Source: Candidatus Thiosymbion sp. (GTDB taxonomy: Bacteria > Pseudomonadota > Gammaproteobacteria > Chromatiales > Chromatiaceae). Taken from it: a DNA stretch of 64,000 nucleotides. The stretch's first letter is position 1. Every line of letters starts with the position of its first letter. The stretch covers positions 48,081 through 112,080 of the forward strand of contig JAHDND010000025.1 of the NCBI GenBank assembly GCA_018435665.1, written 5' to 3'. Both the position numbers and the translations under genes were made by a program. Under the pieces are notes generated by a model. That model did not search any database, was not told where the DNA came from, and worked only from the letters and a program-made list of their open reading frames with translations. Below are positions 1 to 11,342 of this stretch, one piece after another.

Positions 1-1228
<1,228 letters not shown>

Positions 1229-1508
1229 GTGCGCCGGAATGTCCGCAGTCGACAAAGATTAAAACATCATACCTCAAGCCAGCGGTTCAGGCGGATCGCG
1301 ATGAAGCCGACCAGCCGTCGCCACTCCTTCTGAGGCATGTCCCCGCGCGGGGGTCACCTGATCGGTGGCCGGGGCACCAGCCGTAACGCACGCTCCTGGG
1401 CCTTCAAGTTCCTCGGCGAGTCGCGCCGGAACCGGATCGGCGCGGGGACCAGGGGCGAAACGCCCGGTCCCCGCGCCGCCGGGAGATCTGGAGGAGGCTG
1501 GCAAGCCC

Positions 1509-2438
1509 TCAGGGGTCCTGCCGGGGAAGGTCAAGGCCGGCCAAGCGCAGCGGGTTGATGGCCACGCCCTCCTTGAGGACCTCGAAGTGGAGGTGGGGGC
1601 CGGTGGACCGGCCACTGCTACCCAAGGTGGCGATGACCTGACCTTTGGTCACCAGGTCCCCCGCCTCCACCAGCAATTTCTTGCAATGACCGTAACGAGT
1701 TACCAGGCCATTGGCATGCCGGATCTCGACCAGGCGGCCATAGCCGTTGACGGTCTCACTCTGGATCACCAGCCCATCGGCGATGGCCAGGATGTCGGTG
1801 CCGACCTTACCCGCGTAATCGACCCCGCTGTGGAAGCTCTGGCGACCATGGAGCGGATCTTTACGCATGCCAAAGTAGGAGGAGATATAGCCCGATCGCA
1901 CGGGAAGTCCCGGGCGCAGGCTGTCTTCGCTGAGCTCCCGTTCCATCACCACCTGATCCAGGAGCCTGAGCTTCCGCGCCCGATCCTCGATCTCCCGACC
2001 CAGGCGGGCCATTTCCATGGCAAATTCCTCACTGGAGGTCGGGAGCGTCGCCAGCGGTTCCGGACCACCTTGGGGTGGGGTATGCTGAAAGTCGAATTCC
2101 TCGGGGCTGAGATTGGCCTTTTCGACCAGGCGTTCGCCGAGGGCATTGAGGCGCAGGAGCTCTGCCTGCATCTGACTGAGCCGGAGGCTCAATGTATCCA
2201 GTTCGCTGGCGGTGAGCAGGTCCTCGCGGAGCAGTTGGTCGTGGGACCGCTGTGCAAGGGAGGCCAGGAGAGCGGAGGTATGATCACCCGTCTCTGCCGC
2301 GGCAGTATGGATCTGACCGTACCAGAAGCCGGCTGCACCGGTGCCGGCAGCCACCAGGACCAGGACCAGGACACTGAGCCAAAGCTGCATCCGGGGTCCA
2401 ACGCCGTGATGGCATCGGTGCGAAAAGCAGTTTTTCAT
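1509..2438 (-). CDS. M23 (LytM-type) metallopeptidase, membrane-anchored
   Basis: Predicted periplasmic murein endopeptidase or amidase-activator type protein. A hydrophobic segment (LWLSVLVLVLVAAGTGAAGFWYG) near residues 19-40 should be an uncleaved anchor, followed by a probable coiled coil (residues ~50-150) and a C-terminal LytM domain. The zinc-site signatures HSGVDYAG and HLHFEVLKEG are both present, so the domain looks catalytically intact, unlike degenerate EnvC/NlpD relatives. The start is uncertain: in-frame ATGs at 2489, 2438 and 2390 are possible, none with a strong ribosome binding site. I chose 2438 because it leaves a short basic stretch before the anchor. It sits between secA and dciA-lpxC, as in other gammaproteobacteria. 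Confidence 0.85.
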   Translation of the reverse strand: MKNCFSHRCHHGVGPRMQLWLSVLVLVLVAAGTGAAGFWYGQIHTAAAETGDHTSALLASLAQRSHDQLLREDLLTASELDTLSLRLSQMQAELLRLNALGERLVEKANLSPEEFDFQHTPPQGGPEPLATLPTSSEEFAMEMARLGREIEDRARKLRLLDQVVMERELSEDSLRPGLPVRSGYISSYFGMRKDPLHGRQSFHSGVDYAGKVGTDILAIADGLVIQSETVNGYGRLVEIRHANGLVTRYGHCKKLLVEAGDLVTKGQVIATLGSSGRSTGPHLHFEVLKEGVAINPLRLAGLDLPRQDP

Positions 2439-2758
2439 CCAGTAATTCCGTTGCAAAAAACTCGGACATGGTACTGGACGCCGGGCCATGATCCAAGGAA
2501 AAATGATCCCTCAGGCGCCATCCCGCGCCCCAATGAGCACTTTTTAATTAAAATTCAATCACCTTGACTCCAGTCATCCCACGCCACTTTTCGGCTTTCC
2601 CAGGGCAGGGCGCGTCCGCCGAGGGACATCCTGAGGTCGTCCCTGGCAGATTGATGACCGCCTCCTGGCTTTCGCTACCCCCACCAGCGGCCATCCGACC
2701 CCCCTCACCGCAACCGAAACCCGGGATTCATTTCCCATAGAGAGCGATCCGACGCCTC

Positions 2759-3238
2759 ATGGCCCTGACCACCGTCAATCACCGACTCCATCGCCTGGCC
2801 GATCAGGAGGCCCTGAGGGCGATCCTCAACGCGGTGGAACGGCAGCGCCTGCTGCTGGCCGCCGTCCAGGCCCGCCTGGCGCCGCCCCTCGACCAGCATT
2901 GTCGTTACGCCGACCTGGATAATGGCCGGTTGACCCTGGTGACCGATTCCCCCGTGTGGGCCGCCCGCCTGCGGTTTCTTGCCCCCGAACTCCTGACCGG
3001 TCTCCACGAAACCCACGGCGTGATCAAGGAATGTCGTGTGCGGGTCCAACCAACCAGCCTGCCGACTAGAGCCCCGACCCAAGCGCATCGAGCGATCGCC
3101 ATGCCCCCGGCCGCCGCTAGGCTGCTGCTGGCAGCGGCCGAGGCACAAGCGGGAACCGAATTGGGACTGGCCCTGCGCCGTCTGGCCGAGGCGGGGATCA
3201 AGGCGGGGGGCGGGCGCGAAGGCCCGGATGATCGCTAG
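2759..3238 (+). CDS. dciA: DciA-like (DUF721) replicative helicase operator protein
   Basis: 159-residue protein of the DUF721/DciA family, whose members help load the replicative helicase DnaB in bacteria that lack DnaC/DnaI. The DUF721 core covers residues ~10-105, with the typical run RLTLVTDSPVWAARLRFLAP followed by LL..L....G..I..CRVRV. The C-terminal 50 residues are a variable Ala-rich tail. Placement beside lpxC and an M23 gene is the same as in Pseudomonas. It converges with lpxC, leaving only 18 bases between the two stop codons. The ATG at 2759 lacks a clear Shine-Dalgarno sequence. The helicase-loader role is inferred from family and synteny. Confidence 0.82.
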   Translation: MALTTVNHRLHRLADQEALRAILNAVERQRLLLAAVQARLAPPLDQHCRYADLDNGRLTLVTDSPVWAARLRFLAPELLTGLHETHGVIKECRVRVQPTSLPTRAPTQAHRAIAMPPAAARLLLAAAEAQAGTELGLALRRLAEAGIKAGGGREGPDDR

Positions 3239-3256
3239 GCGACCACCCGGACCCCG

Positions 3257-4171
3257 TCAGGAAACGGCCAGTTGCAGGCGTCGGATGCGCGCCGGGGCCG
3301 TATTACCCTCCGTGAAGCAGACTTCCTCCCAGGCATCAGGAGTGGCGACCAGGGCGCGCAGCAACTGATTGTTCAAGGCGTGGCCGGACTTGTAGCCGTG
3401 GAAGGCACCGATCAAGGAATGGCCGAGGAGATAGAGATCACCGATGGCATCCAGGATCTTGTGCCGGACGAATTCGTCCTCGTACCGCAGGCCTTCCTCA
3501 TTGAGGACCCGGTAATCATCCACGACCACGGCGTTGTCCAGGCTACCGCCCATGGCCAGATTCTGCTGACGCAGGGCCTCGATGTCGCGTAGAAAGCCAA
3601 AGGTGCGGGCCCGGCTGACCTCCTTGACGAAGGAGGTGGCGGAGAGGTCCACGGTGGCACGACGAGTGCGGGAGGCGAAGGCGGGGTGGTCGAAGTCGAT
3701 GACAAAGTCGACCTTGAAACCATCATAGGGCTCGAAGAGGGCATACTTGTCCCCGTCCTCGACCCGTATCGGGCGCTTGATGCGCACGAAGCGCTTGGGC
3801 CGATTCTGCTCCTCGATCCCCGCCGACTGAATGAGGAAGACGAAGGGACCGGCGCTACCGTCCATGATCGGCACCTCGGCGGCGCTGACATCGACATAGG
3901 CATTGTCGATACCCAGCCCGGCGAAAGCGGACAGGAGGTGCTCGACCGTTGAGATCCGGACCCCGTCCTTGATCAGTGTCGTGGACAACTGGGTATCGCC
4001 GACATTCAAGGGTGTCGCGGGGATGTCGACCGGCTGGGCCAGATCGGTGCGACGGAAGACGATGCCCGTGTCCGGCGCGGCGGGACGCAGGGTCAGATAG
4101 ACCTTCTCGCCCGTGTGCAGGCCCACGCCCGTGGCGCGGATGACATTTTTGAGGGTACGCTGCCGGATCAT
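3257..4171 (-). CDS. lpxC: UDP-3-O-acyl-N-acetylglucosamine deacetylase LpxC
   Basis: LpxC is the zinc amidase for the first committed step of lipid A synthesis. Length is 304 residues, the normal size. It begins [20 protein letters not shown]. The first zinc ligand region [17 protein letters not shown] is near residues 75-90, the second [15 protein letters not shown] near residues 237-251, and the catalytic-base stretch [18 protein letters not shown] follows. A strong ribosome binding site (GAAGGAGAAGG) precedes ATG 4171. It lies at the 3' end of the dcw cluster after ftsZ, its classic position, separated by a ~400-base gap that carries its own candidate promoter. Confidence 0.97.
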   Translation of the reverse strand: MIRQRTLKNVIRATGVGLHTGEKVYLTLRPAAPDTGIVFRRTDLAQPVDIPATPLNVGDTQLSTTLIKDGVRISTVEHLLSAFAGLGIDNAYVDVSAAEVPIMDGSAGPFVFLIQSAGIEEQNRPKRFVRIKRPIRVEDGDKYALFEPYDGFKVDFVIDFDHPAFASRTRRATVDLSATSFVKEVSRARTFGFLRDIEALRQQNLAMGGSLDNAVVVDDYRVLNEEGLRYEDEFVRHKILDAIGDLYLLGHSLIGAFHGYKSGHALNNQLLRALVATPDAWEEVCFTEGNTAPARIRRLQLAVS

Positions 4172-4573
4172 GGTCCTTCTCCTTCTGGTGTTAGCCGCAA
4201 GGGGTCGAATCTAGCCCCAGGCAGGGCCGATCCGGTAGTTCAGGGAATTTCCGGAATTCTCCGGATAGCGGAGAACCGCAGGTTATCCCCTAAGGGTTTT
4301 CCCTCATTATTAGGCATACCCCTATCCCTTTGCAAGCAAGTCGCTTGATTTAGCGTCACGAACGAGGAGCCTCGACCCAGCGGGGGTAATCGCCACGCCT
4401 CCGTCAAGGCCATGACCCGTCACCGAAGGGGACCCGCCAACCGGCTACGGACTGCGGGCTGCGGCTGTCTAGGTCACCCTCACAGGCTCAGCGAAGCAGC
4501 CACCCCGGCCGGGGCGCCGCGCCCGGCTCCAGTCACGGATCCGGGCGCTCGGCCTCCGCCGGGATGGGGTCAC
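4172..4573. other. ftsZ-lpxC intergenic region
   Basis: No protein-coding gene is supported here. It holds the lpxC leader and ribosome binding site (4172-4300) and the candidate lpxC promoter. About 4505-4532 there is a GC-rich imperfect hairpin just after ftsZ (minus strand), without a T-tract. Whether this ends ftsZ transcription cannot be told by eye. Confidence 0.5.
4307..4335 (-). promoter_or_regulatory. Candidate lpxC promoter
   Basis: On the minus strand a TTGCAA -35 hexamer (4330-4335) is followed after 17 bases by TAATAA (4307-4312). It would give a leader of about 130 bases before lpxC. The -10 match is mediocre, so this is a suggestion only. Confidence 0.35.
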
Positions 4574-5725
4574 TCAATCCGCCTGGCGGCGCAGAAATGC
4601 CGGAATATCGAGATAGTCCAGGTCCGGCTCGGTATCGGCGGCGGCCGGCTTGGAACGGCGATTGAAGGTATCGGCAAAGCTGGAGGGCTTGGGGGCGGTA
4701 CGATCATTCGCCACCACCTGCAACCGCGGCCCCTCGGCGCGGGTCTGGACACTGGTGGCGCGACCGCGGCTCCCCCCGATACCCGTCGCCACCACGGTGA
4801 CCCGCATCTCGTTTTCCAGGTCGGGGTCGATGACCGTGCCCACCACCACGGTGGCATCCTCGTCGGCGAAGTCACGGACCGTATTGCCCACCTCGTCAAA
4901 CTCACCGATGGTCAGGTCCATGCCCGCGGTGATGTTGACCAGGATGCCCCGGGCGCCCGAGAGGTCGATATCACCCAAGAGGGGGCTGTTGATGGCCGCC
5001 TCCGCCGCCTCCCGCGCCCGATTGGGCCCGCTCGCCGCCCCCATGCCCATCATGGCCTCGCCCATTTCCGACATGACGGTCTTCACATCGGCGAAGTCGA
5101 CGTTGATCAGGCCGTGACGGGTGATCAGTTCGGCAATGCCGCGGGTGGCATTGAGCAGGACATCGTTAGCCGCCCGGAAGGCATTGAGCAGACTCATCTC
5201 CTTGCCGAGAACGGCCAGGAGTTTCTCGTTGGGAATGGTGATCAGGGAATCGACCCGCGTGGCCAGGGCCTCGATACCCTCCTCGGCGATCTTCATGCGC
5301 TTACCGCCCTCGAAGGGGAAGGGCTTGGTGACCACCGCCACCGTCAGAATCCCCAGGTCCTTGGCGATCTCCGCGACCACGGGGGCGGCGCCGGAACCGG
5401 TGCCGCCGCCCATCCCAGCGGTGATGAAGACCATGTCGGCCCCTTCCAGGGCATCGCGGATGCGGTCGCGATCCTCCTCCGCCGCCTGGCGTCCCACCAG
5501 CGGATTGGCGCCAGCCCCCAAGCCCTTGGTGATAGCCGCCCCCAACTGGAGGATGGTCTTGACCGTGGAATGCTTCAGGGCCTGGGCATCGGTATTGGCG
5601 CAGACAAAATCCACGCCTTCGATGGAAGACTCCATCATATGGTTGACGGCATTGCCGCCACCGCCGCCGACACCGATGACCTTGATGACGGCACTTTGGG
5701 TGTGGGTATCCATCAATTCGAACAT
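4574..5725 (-). CDS. ftsZ: Cell division protein FtsZ
   Basis: Tubulin-like GTPase that forms the cytokinetic Z ring. It is 383 residues, normal for proteobacteria. The nucleotide-binding signature [14 protein letters not shown] is at residues ~17-30 and the tubulin T4 loop GGGTGSG at 107-113. The C-terminal conserved peptide [14 protein letters not shown] ends the protein and should bind FtsA and ZipA. A variable linker (residues ~315-365) precedes it. The ATG at 5725 has AGAGGA upstream. It is the last gene of the dcw cluster, 160 bases after ftsA, so it may also have its own promoter. Confidence 0.98.
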   Translation of the reverse strand: MFELMDTHTQSAVIKVIGVGGGGGNAVNHMMESSIEGVDFVCANTDAQALKHSTVKTILQLGAAITKGLGAGANPLVGRQAAEEDRDRIRDALEGADMVFITAGMGGGTGSGAAPVVAEIAKDLGILTVAVVTKPFPFEGGKRMKIAEEGIEALATRVDSLITIPNEKLLAVLGKEMSLLNAFRAANDVLLNATRGIAELITRHGLINVDFADVKTVMSEMGEAMMGMGAASGPNRAREAAEAAINSPLLGDIDLSGARGILVNITAGMDLTIGEFDEVGNTVRDFADEDATVVVGTVIDPDLENEMRVTVVATGIGGSRGRATSVQTRAEGPRLQVVANDRTAPKPSSFADTFNRRSKPAAADTEPDLDYLDIPAFLRRQAD

Positions 5726-5885
5726 GGAATGATTCCTCTCACGCTTGAATATTGTCGCAATGATCGACCCTTGGCCGTCCAGCCCTCATGAACCGGCGAC
5801 CATTTGCCAGTAACCCGGCGTCCCCGACCGTTGGAACGCCGTCCCGGGCCCCACCCTGCAAACAGGACCCTGTAACGCCTAAGCC

Positions 5886-7121
5886 TCAGAAATTGCCCTG
5901 GAACCAGCGCTTCATCCGCTCCCAGATGGCGCCGGAACCGCGAAGGTCCCGGGGTTCGGCGCGGTAGATCGGGCGATTTTGGCGGGCATAGAGGAGGAGT
6001 CCGACGCCGGTGCTGTGGATCGGATTACTCAACACCTCCTCAAGGCCCACCGCGTTCTGGGGGTGTCCCAGGCGCACCGGCATATGGAAGACCTCCTCGG
6101 CCAGATCGATCAGACCCGCCATCTTGGCGCTGCCACCGGTCAGGACGACGCCGCTGGCGACCTTCGGCTCCAGGCCCGTGCGCCGCAGCTCCATCTGCGC
6201 CAGGGTCAGAAGCTCCTCGTAACGGGGCTCCACCACCTCCGCCAGGGTCTGACGCGCCAGCCGCCGGGGTGGCCGCTCGCCAATGCTCGGCACCTCGATG
6301 GTCTCGTCACCCCCGGCCAACTGGGCCAGGGCGCAGGCATGGCGGATCTTGATCCGCTCGGCATACTGGGTCGGGGTGCGCAGGGCCACGGCGATATCGT
6401 TGGTCACCTGATCCCCGGCGATGGGGATGACGGCCGTATGCTGGATGGCCCCGTCGGTAAAGACGGCCAGGTCCGTGGTGCCGCCACCGATATCGATCAG
6501 GCAGACGCCCAACTCCTTCTCATCCTCGCCGAGGACCGCGTAACTGGAACCGAGCTGTTCCAGGACCAGGTCGTCCACCTCCAGGCCGCAGCGACGAATG
6601 CACTTGACGATGTTCTGGGCGGCGCTGACGGCGCCGGTGACCAGATGTACCTTGGCCTCCAGGCGGACGCCACACATCCCCACCGGCTCCCGGATGCCCT
6701 CCTGACCGTCGATGACGAATTCCTGGGGCAGGATGTGGAGGATCTTCTGATCCGCCGGGATCGCCACCGCCCGGGCGGCATCGATGACCCGGTCGAGGTC
6801 CGCCTGGGTCACCTCCCGGTCCTTGATGGCGGTGACCCCGTGGGAACTCAGGCTGCGGATATGACTGCCGGCAATGCCGGCATGGACGGCATGGATCTCG
6901 CAGCCGGCCATCAGCTCCGCCTCTTCCACGGCCCGCTGGATGGACTGGACGGTGGACTCGATATCGACCACGACCCCTCGTTTGAGGCCCCGGGAGGGGT
7001 GCATACCCACCCCCACGACCTCCACCAGGCCGTCCTCCCGCTCCTCGCCGACGAGGCAGGCAACCTTGGACGTCCCCACATCGAGTCCCACCAGTAGATT
7101 CTTGTCTCCGCGTCGTGCCAT
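5886..7121 (-). CDS. ftsA: Cell division protein FtsA
   Basis: Actin-fold ATPase that tethers FtsZ to the membrane. The 411-residue form starts at ATG 7121 (MARRGDKNLLVGLDVGTSK), four bases after the ftsQ stop. An in-frame start at 7256 would put 45 extra non-homologous residues inside ftsQ, so I reject it. The phosphate-1 motif LDVGTSKVACLVGE is near residue 15, the second phosphate loop CLIDIGGGTTDLAVF near residue 205, and the adenosine motif VLTGGSAKMAGL near residue 335. The amphipathic membrane-targeting tail ends WERMKRWFQGNF, as expected. Confidence 0.96.
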   Translation of the reverse strand: MARRGDKNLLVGLDVGTSKVACLVGEEREDGLVEVVGVGMHPSRGLKRGVVVDIESTVQSIQRAVEEAELMAGCEIHAVHAGIAGSHIRSLSSHGVTAIKDREVTQADLDRVIDAARAVAIPADQKILHILPQEFVIDGQEGIREPVGMCGVRLEAKVHLVTGAVSAAQNIVKCIRRCGLEVDDLVLEQLGSSYAVLGEDEKELGVCLIDIGGGTTDLAVFTDGAIQHTAVIPIAGDQVTNDIAVALRTPTQYAERIKIRHACALAQLAGGDETIEVPSIGERPPRRLARQTLAEVVEPRYEELLTLAQMELRRTGLEPKVASGVVLTGGSAKMAGLIDLAEEVFHMPVRLGHPQNAVGLEEVLSNPIHSTGVGLLLYARQNRPIYRAEPRDLRGSGAIWERMKRWFQGNF

Positions 7122-7125
7122 GAGG

Positions 7126-8064
7126 CTAGCTCCGGTAGGGCCACGAGTCCCCTTCCGGGGGACCTGGTTGATTGAAGAGGCGGTTTGTCGTTGCGGGGTC
7201 CAGATAGGCGTGCTCCGACCCCGAGGGATACCCCAGGCCCTCGGCCGGGCCCCCAACCGCGCGGGCGGCGAGCCGGGCCCCGGACCAACTGACAGCTAAC
7301 CCATTACTATATCGCATGTCCACCCGCGCCGGCCGACCGGCGGCGAGGATCTCGGGATAAGCGCGCAGGAAGCGCTCCAGGCGCGTTTCCACCTCGGTCC
7401 TGCCCAGCAAGAGGGTGAAACCCGCGTCGGTGGTCATGGTCCAGGCCCCGCGCGGATCATCCTCCAGGGTCAGGATCGCCAGGCCCCGAACCTTGAGCAG
7501 CTGCCCCCAGGCCAGATAGCGCCGAACCACCTGCCGGGCCTGATCGTCAGGGCCTCGGAGTTGGGGCAGGCCGGCCGGGATCTCATGCCGCTCGGGCCGG
7601 AAGACCACCCCCTCGGCGGTGACCAGACCTCCCTCGCCCCAACGCGCCAGGGGTTTGTGCTCCGAGACCGCGATCACCAGCCGGTCCGGCCAGGCCCGGC
7701 GCACCCCGGCACTATCCACCCAGGGCAATTCCTTGATGGCCGCCTGGATGGTGGCCAGGTCCTGGGTGAGGATGCCGGCCTCCAGGGTCATGCCCACCCG
7801 TTCCTGTATCTGCTGCAGGGTCATGCGTCGCACCTCACCCTCGATGCTGACGACCCGCACCGGCAGGTACTGGGACTCGAGTTGCAACAGCCAGTGACCG
7901 CCGGCCAGCATGGCTAGGATCAATGCCAGGCCCGACAGCCCCTTGAGAAAGCGCCAGGCGAGCCGGGGCTCCAGCCGCGGCAGGCTGAACGCCGGGGCGG
8001 GCCTGGACTGGGGTGGATCAAACCATCTCAAGGCTCGTCTCCAGGATGCGCCAGACCAATTCAT
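7126..8064 (-). CDS. ftsQ: Cell division protein FtsQ
   Basis: Bitopic divisome protein linking early and late division factors (FtsB/FtsL partner). It has a cytoplasmic N-terminus, one transmembrane helix near residues 38-60 (FLKGLSGLALILAMLAGGHW), then a POTRA domain (VRVVSIEGEVRRMTLQQIQE) at residues ~73-140 and a beta domain. Length 312 is typical. The ATG at 8064 overlaps the end of ddl by 47 bases, as is common for this pair. No better start was seen. Confidence 0.93.
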   Translation of the reverse strand: MNWSGASWRRALRWFDPPQSRPAPAFSLPRLEPRLAWRFLKGLSGLALILAMLAGGHWLLQLESQYLPVRVVSIEGEVRRMTLQQIQERVGMTLEAGILTQDLATIQAAIKELPWVDSAGVRRAWPDRLVIAVSEHKPLARWGEGGLVTAEGVVFRPERHEIPAGLPQLRGPDDQARQVVRRYLAWGQLLKVRGLAILTLEDDPRGAWTMTTDAGFTLLLGRTEVETRLERFLRAYPEILAAGRPARVDMRYSNGLAVSWSGARLAARAVGGPAEGLGYPSGSEHAYLDPATTNRLFNQPGPPEGDSWPYRS

Positions 8065-8941
8065 CGAAGTCGATACCCCGGGCGCGGGCGGCCATGGGGA
8101 CCAGGCTGTGATCCGTCATCCCCGGCACGGTATTGATCTCCAGCAGACAGGGCTTACCCGCCCCATCCAGCATCAGATCCACCCGCCCCCAGCCGCGGGC
8201 GCCAACGGTGGCGAAAGCCGCCAGGGACAGGGCCTGGAGGCGGACCTCGTCCTCGGCGCTCAGACCACAGGGACAGAGATAGCGGGTGTCCTCGGCGAAG
8301 TATTTGGCCTGGTAGTCGTAAAAGGTCCGGGGGGTTTCGAGACGGATCAAGGGCAGAGCCTCATCCCCCAGGATGGCGCAGGTATATTCAGGCCCGCTGA
8401 TCCAGCGCTCCGCTAGGACCAGACGATCGAAACGGGCCGCCTCCCGCCAGGCGGCGGCGAGCTGGTCGTGGTCATCCACTCGGGCCATGCCGATGCTGGA
8501 ACCCTCATGGGCGGGCTTAATCATGAGGGGGAAGCCCAGGGCGGCGGCCGACGGCAGGTCCGCCTCGGTACGCAGCAGGGCGAATGCCGCCGTCGGCAGG
8601 CCGGCGCCCTGCCAGGCCAGCTTACAGCGATACTTGTCCATGCCCAGGGCGGAGCCCAGGACCCCGGAGCCGGTGTAGGGCAGTCCCAGCGTCTCCAGGG
8701 CGCCCTGGATCTGGCCATCCTCCCCGCCCCGACCATGGAGGATGATAAAGACGCGGTCGAAGCCTCCCTGAGCCAGGTGGGCCAGCACCTGGGGGTCCGG
8801 GTCGATGGGCGTCACCGCGACGCCCTGGCGCCGCAGGGCGCCCAGGACCGCCTGGCCGCTCTTGATAGAAATCTCACGTTCCGCCGACTGGCCACCCAAC
8901 AGCAGGGCCACCTTGCCGAACCGGGTCGCGTCGGCGCTCAT
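8018..8941 (-). CDS. ddl: D-alanine--D-alanine ligase
   Basis: ATP-grasp ligase making the D-Ala-D-Ala dipeptide for MurF. The 307-residue protein starts at ATG 8941 ([20 protein letters not shown]), overlapping the murB stop as ATGA. Visible motifs are LGGQSAEREISIKSG, the ATP-grasp loop HEGSSIGMARVDD and the metal/substrate segment LEINTVPGMTDHSLVPMAA, all intact. Size fits the DdlB type found in dcw clusters. The frame continues open upstream through murB, but that extension has no homology. Confidence 0.97.
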   Translation of the reverse strand: MSADATRFGKVALLLGGQSAEREISIKSGQAVLGALRRQGVAVTPIDPDPQVLAHLAQGGFDRVFIILHGRGGEDGQIQGALETLGLPYTGSGVLGSALGMDKYRCKLAWQGAGLPTAAFALLRTEADLPSAAALGFPLMIKPAHEGSSIGMARVDDHDQLAAAWREAARFDRLVLAERWISGPEYTCAILGDEALPLIRLETPRTFYDYQAKYFAEDTRYLCPCGLSAEDEVRLQALSLAAFATVGARGWGRVDLMLDGAGKPCLLEINTVPGMTDHSLVPMAARARGIDFDELVWRILETSLEMV

Positions 8942-9870
8942 GACAGGGTTCCTCCGATGCAATGGACCTCGGGTTGCAGACGCACGCCACTCTGCCCTTC
9001 CACCCGCGCCTGGATGCGGGCCATCAGCGCCAGGATGTCCCGGGCACTGGCGCCGCCGGTATTGACGATGAAATTGGCGTGCCGGGTCGATACCTGGGCC
9101 CCGCCCTCGCGCGCGCCCTTGAGGCCCGCCGCCTCGATCAGGCGCGCGGCATAATCCCCGGGAGGGTTGCGGAAGACGGAGCCGCAACTCGGCTCGCCGA
9201 TGGGCTGGCTGCGGTTGCGCCGCTCCAGCAGGTCGCGGATCCGGGCCTGGCTGGCGGCCGGCTCCCCGGCCTCCAGTTCCAGCTCCGCCGCCAGGAACCA
9301 CTCCCCCGCCGGCCCCTTGACCTGTCGATAACCCACCCGAAACTCCGCGGGACCCCGCGCCCGGATTCGCCCCCCGCGATCGATGGTCGTCACCTGGCGC
9401 ACCCACGTCCAGATCTCGCCGCCATGGGCCCCGGCATTGAGGGCCAGGGCCCCGCCCAGGGTCCCGGGGATGCCGGCCAGAAACTCGATGCCGGCCAGAC
9501 CGGACCGGGCGGCGAAACGCGCCAGCTTGGCGCAGGGGACGCCGCACTCCGCCCGCAGGCCCAGGGTACCAACCCGCTCCAGGAGGCCCAGCCTGCCTTG
9601 GGTATGGATGACCGTGCCGGGGAAGCCGGCGTCGTCGACCAGGAGGTTACTCCCCAGCCCGAGCCACAGCAGGGGCTCGGCGGGGTCCAGGGTGCGCAGG
9701 AAGTCCGCCAGGTCGGCGGCATCCGCCGGGCGGTAGAAACGCCGTGCCCGTCCGCCGACCCGCCAACTGGTGTGGCGGGACAGGGGTTCATCCAGGCGCA
9801 GCTCGCCGCGCGGTGCCACCGCCCCCGCCATCGGGGGGGCCAGGGCCGGACTAGATCCCGCGGCGGTCAT
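8938..9870 (-). CDS. murB: UDP-N-acetylenolpyruvoylglucosamine reductase MurB
   Basis: FAD-dependent reductase that completes UDP-MurNAc synthesis. It is 310 residues from ATG 9870 ([16 protein letters not shown]), with an ATGA overlap with murC. The FAD-binding stretches [16 protein letters not shown] and [20 protein letters not shown] are present, as is the active-site segment [21 protein letters not shown] with the catalytic Ser. This is the short type I MurB lacking the E. coli insertion, the usual form when murB sits between murC and ddl. Confidence 0.96.
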   Translation of the reverse strand: MTAAGSSPALAPPMAGAVAPRGELRLDEPLSRHTSWRVGGRARRFYRPADAADLADFLRTLDPAEPLLWLGLGSNLLVDDAGFPGTVIHTQGRLGLLERVGTLGLRAECGVPCAKLARFAARSGLAGIEFLAGIPGTLGGALALNAGAHGGEIWTWVRQVTTIDRGGRIRARGPAEFRVGYRQVKGPAGEWFLAAELELEAGEPAASQARIRDLLERRNRSQPIGEPSCGSVFRNPPGDYAARLIEAAGLKGAREGGAQVSTRHANFIVNTGGASARDILALMARIQARVEGQSGVRLQPEVHCIGGTLS

Positions 9871-11342
9871 GGGCCGATCCCCGCGCGCAGCAGGGCCGGC
9901 AGGCGCGCCGCCAGGCCACCGATGTCCCCGGCGCCGGAGAGCAGGACCAGGTCCCCATCCTCCAGCAGCTTGTCCAGCACCCGCGGGACCTCCTCCAGGT
10001 CGGGACAGAACACCGGATCGACCTGCGCCCGGGCGCGGATGGCGCGGCTCAGGGCGCGGCCATCGGCGCCGGCGATGGGCGCCTCCCCCGCCGGATAGAC
10101 CTCGCACAGCACCAGCCGGTCGACGCTGGACAGGACCTGGGCGAAGTCGTCGAATTGCTCCTGGGTGCGGCTATAGCGATGGGGTTGGAAGACCAGCACC
10201 AGCCGCCGCCCCGGCCAGCCCTGACGAGCGGCCTCCAGGGTCGCCGCCACCTCCCGGGGATGATGACCGTAGTCGTCGATCAGCACCAGTTCCCGGCCGG
10301 CGGCGTCCCGGATCGCGCTGACCACGAAGCGCCGGCCGATGCCCTGGAAGCCCGCCAGGGCACGCTGGATGGCCGCCTCCGGCACCCCCAGTTCCAGACC
10401 GACGCTGATCGCCGCCAGGGCATTGAGCACATTGTGGCGACCGGCAAGATTGAGCACCACGGGAAAACGGCCACCCCGATGCTGGGCGGTGAAGTACATG
10501 CGCAGCCCTTCCTGGCGGACCTCGAGGGCCCGCACATCGGCCTCCGGCCGGGTGCCGTAGGTCCGCACCGGGCGTGGCACCTCCGGGACCAGGGCGCGGA
10601 CCTCCTCGTCGTCGATGCAGAGTACCGCCAGGCCATAAAAGGGCAGGTGGTGCAGAAATTCCATGAAGGTATTGCGCAACCGGCCAAAGTCATGGCCGTA
10701 GGTGACCATGTGATCGGCGTCGATATTGGTGACCACCGCCAGCATGGGCTGGAGATAGAGGAAGGAGGCATCGCTCTCATCGGCCTCGGCCACCAGATAG
10801 TGGGAACCGCCCAGGCGGGCATTCGCCCCCGCGCTATTGAGCAGTCCGCCAATGACGAAGGTCGGGTCCAGACCGCCCTCTGCCAGGACGCTAGCCACCA
10901 GGCTGGTGGTGGTGGTCTTGCCGTGGGTGCCGGCCACCGCCACCCCGTAATAGAAACGCATCAGTTCCGCCAGCATCTCCGCCCGTCGGACCAGGGGGAT
11001 GCGGCTGGCGCGGGCCGCGAGCACCTCGGGATTGGCCTCGTCGATGGCCGTCGACACCACCACGGCATCCGTCCCCTGAATATGTTCCGCCGCGTGACCG
11101 ATGAAGACCTGAGCACCCAGTTCCGTCAGCCGGCGGGTCGCCGCGCCCGGCCGCTTGTCGGAGCCGGAGACTGCGTAACCCAGGTCGAGCATGATCTCGG
11201 CGATGCCGCTCATGCCGGCGCCGCCGATGCCGATGAAGTGCAGGCGGCGGATACGCCCCATGCGACCCGCATGATGGCCCCGGGCGCTGCCGTTGGCAGC
11301 ACCACTGGGGCGGGGAGGCAAGGGGGCTTGCGGCTGGCTCAT
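9867..11342 (-). CDS. murC: UDP-N-acetylmuramate--L-alanine ligase MurC
   Basis: First Mur ligase, adding L-Ala to UDP-MurNAc. The 491-residue protein starts at ATG 11342 ([14 protein letters not shown]), overlapping the murG stop as ATGA. The Rossmann motif [20 protein letters not shown] is near residue 34, the P-loop [16 protein letters not shown] near residue 125 and the C-terminal motif [12 protein letters not shown] near residue 360. About 30 residues of Pro/Ala/Gly-rich sequence precede the conserved core, longer than usual. An internal ATG in front of GRIRRLHF could be an alternative start, but the ATGA junction favours 11342. Confidence 0.96.
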   Translation of the reverse strand: MSQPQAPLPPRPSGAANGSARGHHAGRMGRIRRLHFIGIGGAGMSGIAEIMLDLGYAVSGSDKRPGAATRRLTELGAQVFIGHAAEHIQGTDAVVVSTAIDEANPEVLAARASRIPLVRRAEMLAELMRFYYGVAVAGTHGKTTTTSLVASVLAEGGLDPTFVIGGLLNSAGANARLGGSHYLVAEADESDASFLYLQPMLAVVTNIDADHMVTYGHDFGRLRNTFMEFLHHLPFYGLAVLCIDDEEVRALVPEVPRPVRTYGTRPEADVRALEVRQEGLRMYFTAQHRGGRFPVVLNLAGRHNVLNALAAISVGLELGVPEAAIQRALAGFQGIGRRFVVSAIRDAAGRELVLIDDYGHHPREVAATLEAARQGWPGRRLVLVFQPHRYSRTQEQFDDFAQVLSSVDRLVLCEVYPAGEAPIAGADGRALSRAIRARAQVDPVFCPDLEEVPRVLDKLLEDGDLVLLSGAGDIGGLAARLPALLRAGIGP